From Diadema setosum (lineage: Eukaryota; Echinodermata; Echinoidea; Diadematoida; Diadematidae): a stretch of DNA of 64,000 nucleotides. The stretch covers positions 3,488,453 through 3,552,452 of the forward strand of contig NC_092705.1 of NCBI RefSeq assembly GCF_964275005.1, in the 5' to 3' direction. Below are positions 58,201 through 64,000 of the stretch, piece by piece (position 1 is the first letter of the stretch; each line of letters opens with the position of its first letter). The notes under the pieces are model-generated. The model had not been told where the DNA came from, made no database searches, and was given only the letters and a program-made list of their open reading frames with translations. A program made the position numbers and the translations under genes.

Positions 58201-61200
58201 CTACATTTTCATCAATAACTGAAAAACAAAACAAAAACACAAAATGATATTTTCCAGGAAAATTGGTAGCTAGATAGACTAAAACTCCACAATGAAGGAA
58301 TTTTTCAAAAGAGTATATTTTCCAGGGGCTTTGGCAAAAAGATAAAATGGTGAATATCTCGGTTGTTTAGAAATGGAGCTGGATGTAGATACTGCGTTTT
58401 TCCTTGGGGGGCAGAGGAAGACTTGCGCAACAGTGGAACCGTAACTATTTCAGAGGTCTAGTTGGGTCATAAAATCTCCACACTGTTTGTGATAAAAATA
58501 TTACTTTAATTGCAGTAGATTAGTAGCTGTACATAAACCTAATGCAGCAGCCTCTTTTTTCAGTGTGTGCATTGCTCTTTAAAAAAAAAAAGTGGCGATG
58601 CCGTTTTCATTACTTTAAAAGCAGGTAGGCACGCATTAGAATACATGGGAAGAGAGAAACATGGTAAATTCAACATTTTGTTCAGGGAATATACGCACCT
58701 AGCAGGCATCGAACTTGGTTCTCCCCTTTCTGAGTCCAGTCCCTTAACCACGACACCACAGTGCTCATATTTGTTTGCAGTATATACCTACCTTCGTGAA
58801 GTCGCCTGTGATGAACGCCTGCTCCAGCCCACTGAAGACCGTCACTGGTATCACCAACAGCAGCCGTGGGAGCCGCATCAGGCGCACCGTGGCGAAGAAG
58901 AGATCGCACGTCCCTTGCTCCCGGATTCGCTTGCTCGCCTTCACTTGGTCGACGAGGAAGGCGACGATGAGCACGGCCACGATGCCCGATGCCAGGTAGA
59001 TGCTGAGGAGGATGTAAGTCAGCCTTCGGTCCGGTGGGTCGCAGTAAGTCGTGGCGTTGTCATCTCCCGTTTCTAAACATCAGGTAAAGTTACACAGCCC
59101 ATTGAATTAAAAAAAAAGAAGAAGAAGAAGAATGAAATGAAATGAAATGAAACGAAATGAAATAATTGCAGGTTGGAGATTAAATTTTGAAGACGGTATG
59201 CCTTTGCTACCATAAGGACGCACAGAAGCTTGCAACTGACGCCCGAACTACTAAACCAAGATTTCTGGTACGGTAATACGTGTTCAAATAATTCTGGCAT
59301 ACTAACTGAATGCACCTGCCGCGATTAGATATCGATTTGTTATAATTCTGTAAAAGGTGTCTTTCAGCAAAACAAACAAACGAAAGACAAAACAACAAAA
59401 TCAACAACTAAAAAAAAAAACCCACCAAAAGTCATCGTAATAAGCGCATCGACAGGTCAACTAGATGATTACAAACACATAGAAAAGTGAAATAATGTAT
59501 GCTCAATAAACATACATGGCATTAAATTAATGGAATTTATTGGATTATTCTATTTCGGGATTAGGGACACCCTCTTCGTAAAGTGTATAAGCATTTGGCC
59601 GCTTCGCAAAATACAATAGAACAAGGTATTAAAGACATAACGTGAAGACGAGTGTAGCGAGACCTCGCGTCTGGTATGTATGTTGTGAACTGTTGTGCTG
59701 TTAAAAGACTAATCGAGAGGTAGAGTGAACGTGGAGCCGCTAATTACGACACTCGTTCTCGAGTTCATCCACGCCTGGTCGCGTTCTCCCCATCGAAATC
59801 TCGCAAGTCTCAGCACATTTCTATTGTGCTGCATGTAGTATCAAACTCAGTCACTAAGCATTGCCAAGGTCTTGTCAAAAGGCTAAGCTGTGGTGCACCT
59901 GTATAGCAGTCTTTTGCGCCGCACTGAAAGCGATCGGTCCCATTCAACGAGACTTCTTGACGAAAGACCAGCGATGAAATGAGGTTGCCGATGATCTGAG
60001 AGGATTGGAAGAAGAAGAAGAAGATCCCCCAGAATCGACTCACAATGGAAGGGATCGTTTCTCCTGCATCGAAGAGTAAAAGAGAAAAGAAAGTGAACTA
60101 TCGTGATACAGATAATGCTGCTGCTCTTGATGATGGTGGTGGTGGTGATGATGATGATAATGATAATAATGACAATGATAACGATGGTAATAATAATAAT
60201 GATAGTAACAATTATAACAACAGTGACAATAATACTGCTGATAATATTGATAATTATGATAATAATTGTAATGATCATCATCATCTTAATGAAAATAATA
60301 TTGCTTATTATCAAAACAACAACTGTACTTAACTAATGATAACAAAAAATCATGATGATGATAGTGATTATAGCATTCCACTCTAGCAACGTCTAGCGGT
60401 ATTTTAGGTATTCTCTGTAGAAAATTTAGCTGCAAAATTCTTTCAATTGTGAGTTATATTCAGATGTAGCTGTACTCAGAAGATAATAATGTATCTATAA
60501 ATACCTGACAGCTTTGCATAGGCAGCAGCTATGGTGGTGAGGTACGTGCTCTTGGCTGTCCACAGGGGCGCCGCCCCGAGGCCGACCAGGAAGGAGGCGG
60601 GAATGAGAGTTGCCCAGGTCGGATAGTAGTTGGCCACCGTGTAGAGGGCATAACACACCATACTCCCCATCATCGTCCATTTCAGTCCAAGATGGCGGAT
60701 TATGAAGGACGGGACCAACATGGCTGATTAACAGGAACAAGCAATCAAACAAATAAACAGACAAATGACAAAAGCAGTAGATACCTGAATTGTCACCAAT
60801 TCAAGTTTTCTGGTATTCAATTTGTATTCCTTAATTGTTCACTATCCGATCTTTTATTTCAATTTTTTCTTGCTCGCAAACTTATCCCCATAAGCTTTGC
60901 AAACCAACACTCGAAGGAAGAATCAGCTAGAAACTAACAGTTAGCAACCATATGCTACACCACTTGCATAAAACTTGTCGAAATCACATTATATATAACA
61001 ATCCTGTACCCTCATCATAGTCGGTAACTTTCAGAGTTCTTTGCTTGAAGTAAGATTTCATAATATTGTTCCTTCGTTGCCGAGCCACTGAATGAGGAAT
61101 TCGCAGTTCATTATTATAACAACACTGTTTCTAATCCAAGGATCCAATTGATTGCACATAAACGTGTGTGCAGATCATTTTAGTATCTGATCATCACAAA

Positions 61201-63031
61201 ACAGACTTAATTCGTGCGTCTTTAATTGATCAAAATATAGTACCAGAAAATATCTCTGGATCGACTTTAAACTAGATGTTCAACAGACAAGACAAGCATG
61301 GCCTAGATAAAGACTAATAATGTGCATGCCTCAACTTTCGAAGCTAAACAACAAAGAGGAAATTCTGGCGCAAATAGGGCGAGAATACAATATTTGACAA
61401 CGCCCAGATCTCGAATTTGACTCACCTGACAAAATCAGCGTGGCGTAGATGGTGCTCAGTGAGGCCAATCCCAGTCCTTCGTCGCAGTTGATGCTGCTCT
61501 GGAGGTTGGACAGGGCTTGGAAGGCGGTGAAGACGAAGAGGAATGCGCTGCTGATGAGGAGGAGGTTCTTGTAGATCCTCCTGCTGTCGAGCATCAATGC
61601 CGGTAGCGCCATTTCGTCATCGTCGGCGGGATCATTGTCGGTCGGAGCGGTGGAGAATACCGCGGGCGGCTGGGGAGACTTTTTGTCTTCTGAAACATAT
61701 CCTGCTCCAGCTGGATAATGCGTAATATAGGAAATTATCAATTTATCTTTTTATAGTGCAGGCTGTGGTCTGTGACTTGTAGTCTGTGACTTGTTCTTAA
61801 TTTAATCTTTGACAATCTTAATATCACCTGAATGACCATCGAAACTAGGTTTAAAAAAAATGATGATACTGATCTCATCACGTCGTATGCCTATCGACGG
61901 ACAACTACTAGCCTTATTATTTTTTTTTTTAATCAATCAAGTTCAATAACCTTGACCACCTGATTGTTTGTTTTCTCACATGAGAGGGCGTTGTTCGTTC
62001 AGCCTCGAACGCACATTTTGTCCCTCATTTCATTGGGATTTAAGTAAAGACGTAAGCAGAATTGTTACTATTTATGCATTATGGAATACCAGATACATCA
62101 GCAACGCTGCGTTAGCCGTTATTCAAATTTGTGAAAAACAAAACAACACAAGAGAAAGCTTTAACAACTAGAGAGCAATAAATTAAGTGATTAAACACAT
62201 CAACCACTAAAGGGCGTCACCGATTTTTATTTTGTTGTTGTGTTTGTTTTTCGGCACAGCTTGGTGATAAATGCGATGTGTATCGCTGCAGAATGATAAT
62301 CTAGTTCAGCTGTTTTACAAATCCATTGATGTTTCCATCAAGTATAGCTTTTTTGATTTTGGCGTCCTTGGGTAACGACGTTTTGGACTATTCGACATCT
62401 GACATTCAAAATGTGGATAATGAGCCCCATTTGGTAAACGAATGATAAATATGCTGTAGGCGCGCGCACAAAAACAAAACAGAACAAACCACTCCCAAAT
62501 AGTCGTTTGTAGGGTTTCAAAGTTCAACATGTATTGAGTACGTCTCCCCTCATATCACGCATTGTCAAATACAAAATCCAATTAAAGAGGAACCTACGAA
62601 AAAAAAAAGTAAATGCAAGATATAGTCTTTTTCGTCACTAATCGCAATAGTATACTGTCATGTTTGAACGATCAGCTTGACCGTTTTATTACAGGTCTGA
62701 GAGCAACTGGTGCAGACAGTCTCAAAGGTTCCTTTGAGACACTGGATCGGAGGGACTTCCAAGAGGGAAAATGAATGCAATTACTGTTAATTTGACGTCA
62801 GACATTCACAGAAGGGTATATACGTTTTGATCTTTTCTTACCCAACTTTAAACTTCAAACCCATGTGAAGGGATCAATCAATTCACGATGTGATAATAAC
62901 GCCAAATAATGATTGTGTGTCAGCAACACGTTTGTAACAAGGACAGAAAATCTGTGAATATAGTAGATAAGGAGTTATTCCATTAAAAAAGTTTGCTTAC
63001 CCTTGTGTCCACTTGTATTCTTGGAGTCCAT
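54543..63031 (-). CDS. UNC93A-like major-facilitator membrane protein (complete, 7 coding exons, 503 aa)
   Basis: UNC93A-like proteins are multi-pass MFS-fold membrane proteins whose transported substrate is unsettled. Seven exons join with GT/AG introns: 63001-63031, 61426-61701, 60505-60723, 59899-60063, 58792-59072, 55278-55545 and 54543-54814; total 1512 nt including the stop. Phases are 1,1,1,1,0,1. Family stretches run in order: KNLLLISSAFLFVFTAFQAL, NLQSSIN, GLGLASL, AAPLWTAKSTYLT, FWGIFFFFFQSSQIIGNLIS, SGLEQAFITGDFTKSYVTC, GYVMICYGVADASCS, FFVIAALWGVADAIWQTQ, LYGILF and NYRLWESVGF. The N-terminal ~40 residues are acidic and disordered-looking. A large loop holds NGT and NATT sites and three or four cysteines. 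About 11-12 hydrophobic segments are visible. It is longer than human UNC93A (457 aa) through the N-terminal tail. The family is clear; orthology to UNC93A rather than a lineage-specific paralog is not proven. Confidence 0.93.
55168..55216. repeat. (CA)n microsatellite
   Basis: About 24 CA units with few interruptions, in intron 6 of the UNC93A-like gene and 60 bp from exon 6. Confidence 0.95.
55278..55545 (-). CDS. UNC93A-like exon 6
   Basis: Acceptor TTTTTTCAG, donor T|GTAAGG. Encodes SYVTCTIGVGWVGYVMICYG, IGRLAKYTGQIPLFCFGA and ELAVFFVIAALWGVADAIWQ: three to four membrane segments with near-identity to vertebrate UNC93A in places. Confidence 0.93.
56584..56730. repeat. long hairpin with doubled inner unit
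   Basis: Arms gaaagaataaagctgattgt... and ...gatcagcttttcttattctttc pair over about 50 bp, including cacacgaagcgaagtaaaca and its mirror. Within the left side tgtttgtcacacgaagcga is tandemly doubled. Confidence 0.85.
56780..57900. repeat. CTAG/AGGCCT-rich tract
   Basis: Dense in short palindromic words: TAGGCCTA, CTAGGCCTAG, TCTAGA, CTAGATCTAG and ACGTTAGGC. No fixed period is visible and the tract is stop-rich in all frames. Confidence 0.8.
58690..58770 (-). repeat. tRNA-like SINE head in intron 5
   Basis: On the minus strand an A-box-like TGGTTAAGGGA (58740-58750) is followed by a B-box-like AGTTCGATGCC (58705-58715); each matches 10 of 11 consensus positions. This is typical of tRNA-derived SINE heads. 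Confidence 0.5.
58792..59072 (-). CDS. UNC93A-like exon 5
   Basis: Acceptor GATGTTTAG, donor GTAGGT. Encodes the rest of the cysteine-containing loop (DDNATTYCDPPDR), a membrane helix, a charged cytosolic loop (KASKRIREQG) and the conserved SGLEQAFITGDFTK. Confidence 0.92.
59899..60063 (-). CDS. UNC93A-like exon 4
   Basis: Acceptor CGATGCAG, donor G|GTGCAC. Encodes ETIPSIVSRFWGIFFFFFQS and SQIIGNLISSLVF followed by an extramembrane loop with NGT and two cysteines. Confidence 0.9.
60124..60300. repeat. (GAT/AAT)n trinucleotide tract
   Basis: GAT, GGT and AAT triplets with interruptions, in intron 3 and about 60 bp from exon 4 of the UNC93A-like gene. Confidence 0.85.
60505..60723 (-). CDS. 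UNC93A-like exon 3
   Basis: Acceptor TTAATCAG, donor G|GTATTT. Encodes AMLVPSFIIRHLGLKWTMM, LYTVANYYPTWATLIPASFL and AAPLWTAKSTYLTTIA, three membrane segments with the conserved WTAKSTYLT loop. Confidence 0.92.
61426..61701 (-). CDS. UNC93A-like exon 2 (acidic tail and first membrane segment)
   Basis: Acceptor CTGGAGCAG, donor G|GTGAGT. Encodes an acidic, proline-rich tail (PTDNDPADDDEM), then RRIYKNLLLISSAFLFVFTA, the first transmembrane segment, and QSSINCDEGLGLAS. Confidence 0.9.
63001..63031 (-). CDS. UNC93A-like exon 1 (start codon)
   Basis: ATG (63029-63031) begins MDSKNTSGHK and the exon ends G|GTAAGC. The single trailing G joins GA of exon 2 to give Gly. No upstream in-frame ATG was found nearby; non-coding 5' exons are possible. 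Confidence 0.7.
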
Positions 63032-63403
63032 CGTTCGTGATTATATCGATAAAGAGGCAGAATCCAAGTATAAATGCAACGCACACGCAGGCTATCTACA
63101 ATTTACTCCTTGCCCTTCATATCCAACTGGTTATAGGTTTGTTATGGGTCAGTTAGGCATTCGATTATAATACAAGATAGATAGTACAGTTGTAGGACCT
63201 TGTGTCTGGTAGTGTAGTTAGTAAATGGTGCCCGTCTGTGGCTGATGGACAATCAGACTTCGACTTACATTCTATACAGTAGATAATCTGGTACAGTGTA
63301 TTTCTGAAAAAAAAAACCCAAACAAACAAGGAGGAGTTACCTTTGAACCACTGCGTCGAGAATCGCAGCTTGTCCTGCTTCAGGAGAAACAAACATCTAT
63401 TAC

Positions 63404-63450
63404 ATACACACACACACACGCACGCACACACATACACACACACACACACA
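63404..63450. repeat. (CA)n microsatellite
   Basis: CA units with CG interruptions. Confidence 0.9.
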
Positions 63451-63780
63451 CCTACATAAACTTTACCACGTGCTTTTTTTTTGGGGGGGGGGGGGCAACC
63501 AATAGCTTATCATATTGAAAGATAGTCACATGTCAAAGAGAAAGAATATCGGCTATAATCATATATATACTAAAAACAATTCATACCTAAAACAATGCCC
63601 GGATACGGATTGAAAATGATGTACGTGTAGGTGTCATAACAGCTTTACAAGATGTAGGCCTGTTTGCATTTGGATACAATGATCGATGTTAGCTTCAGTG
63701 CAATCTTTGTGCTAAGAGCTTCTGTTTTATATTGTAAGGTATAGAACATTATCTCTTGCATGTCTTGTGTCAGTCTCATA

Positions 63781-63891
63781 GTAGCCTTTTTGACAAGGTC
63801 CTAGCGCGCCTTTTTGCGCTCGGCTGGGCTCGCTTCGCTCGTCCCCATTCGCTAGACACCATACAGCGCGAGGGCCTTGTCAAAAGGCTAC
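63781..63891. mobile_element. 111-bp MITE with GTAGCCTTTTGACAAGG-like ends
   Basis: Left GTAGCCTTTTTGACAAGG and right, inverted, GTAGCCTTTTGACAAGG. The middle holds gctcggctgggctcgcttcg and agcgcg words. An isolated end (aaggtcttgtcaaaaggcta) sits at 59867-59886, next to exon 4 of the UNC93A-like gene. Confidence 0.75.
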
Positions 63892-64000
63892 CCTGGTAAG
63901 TGAATCGTGTGCAAACACGGAGAAAACATTTAATGACTGATTAATTGTACAGATTGGATCTGGGACGGAGGACATCAAGTATACTCAAAAAATACACACA

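Larger units (their letters stand above)
55895..58414. mobile_element. 2.5-kb terminal-inverted-repeat element with six end-motif copies
   Basis: Ends CTGCCCCCCCAAGG and, inverted, CTGCCCCCCAAGG, flanked by AGGA (55891-55894 and 58415-58418). The word CCCCAAGGAAAAACGCAGTA occurs near 55901 (one A short), 56071 and 56117 on the left and, inverted, at 58102, 58141 and 58385 on the right; most copies extend through TCTAC. The interior is CTAG-rich with no recognisable transposase. It fills most of intron 5 of the UNC93A-like gene. Superfamily unassigned. Confidence 0.75.

Noticed and set aside
60045-60336. Asp/Asn-rich and Ile/Met-rich open frames
   Set aside because: These come from the GAT/AAT trinucleotide tract in an intron of the UNC93A-like gene.
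63341-63376. Possible 5' untranslated exon of the UNC93A-like gene (GGTTCAAAG|GTAACT on the minus strand)
   Set aside because: A donor and a nearby acceptor can be drawn, but no good acceptor lies just before the start exon and nothing confirms transcription.
1-64000. LTR retrovirus-like or Polinton-like element
   Set aside because: No long terminal repeats, gag, integrase, protease, capsid or packaging motifs were recognised; the only reverse transcriptases are PLE and LINE type.

Overview
The window is nuclear DNA of an animal with intron-bearing genes, AT-rich intergenic DNA, many CA/TA/GATA microsatellites and a dense load of small DNA transposons. The gene set (ATG3, an UNC93A-type transporter, two single-exon GT10 fucosyltransferases) and the transposon end sequences look like a marine invertebrate deuterostome. 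An echinoderm is my best guess, but this is inference from pattern familiarity, not a species call.

Layout. (1) 1-13.5 kb, + strand: the 3' part of ATG3, the E2-like enzyme that conjugates ATG8/LC3 to phosphatidylethanolamine. Five coding exons can be joined with clean GT/AG sites and matching phases; the upstream exons lie outside the window. Its introns are packed with non-autonomous DNA transposons, and the last intron also holds a Penelope-like retroelement. (2) 13.5-37.5 kb: no host gene seen. It holds TTAA-ended palindromic MITEs, a hAT element with a perfect 8-bp target duplication, a decayed PIF/Harbinger transposon with a TTA duplication, a hierarchical inverted repeat of about 3.2 kb, and a 327-bp palindromic element carrying eight small palindromes on a 20-bp period. 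(3) 37.5-49.6 kb, - strand: two paralogous intronless alpha-1,3-fucosyltransferase-like genes about 9 kb apart, with several MITE families between them. (4) 49.6-54.5 kb: a LINE 3' fragment and long TA arrays. (5) 54.5-63.0 kb, - strand: a complete seven-coding-exon UNC93A-like gene (503 aa). Its fifth intron contains a 2.5-kb terminal-inverted-repeat element with a strikingly CTAG-rich interior.

The host genes have no evident shared pathway: ATG3 is cytosolic autophagy, the fucosyltransferases are Golgi glycosylation, and the UNC93A-like protein is a multi-pass membrane protein. The most unusual material is in the repeats. Several insertions can be resolved to the base, and a few elements (the 20-bp-period palindrome array, the CTAG-rich element, the nested giant palindrome) do not match a standard description I know.
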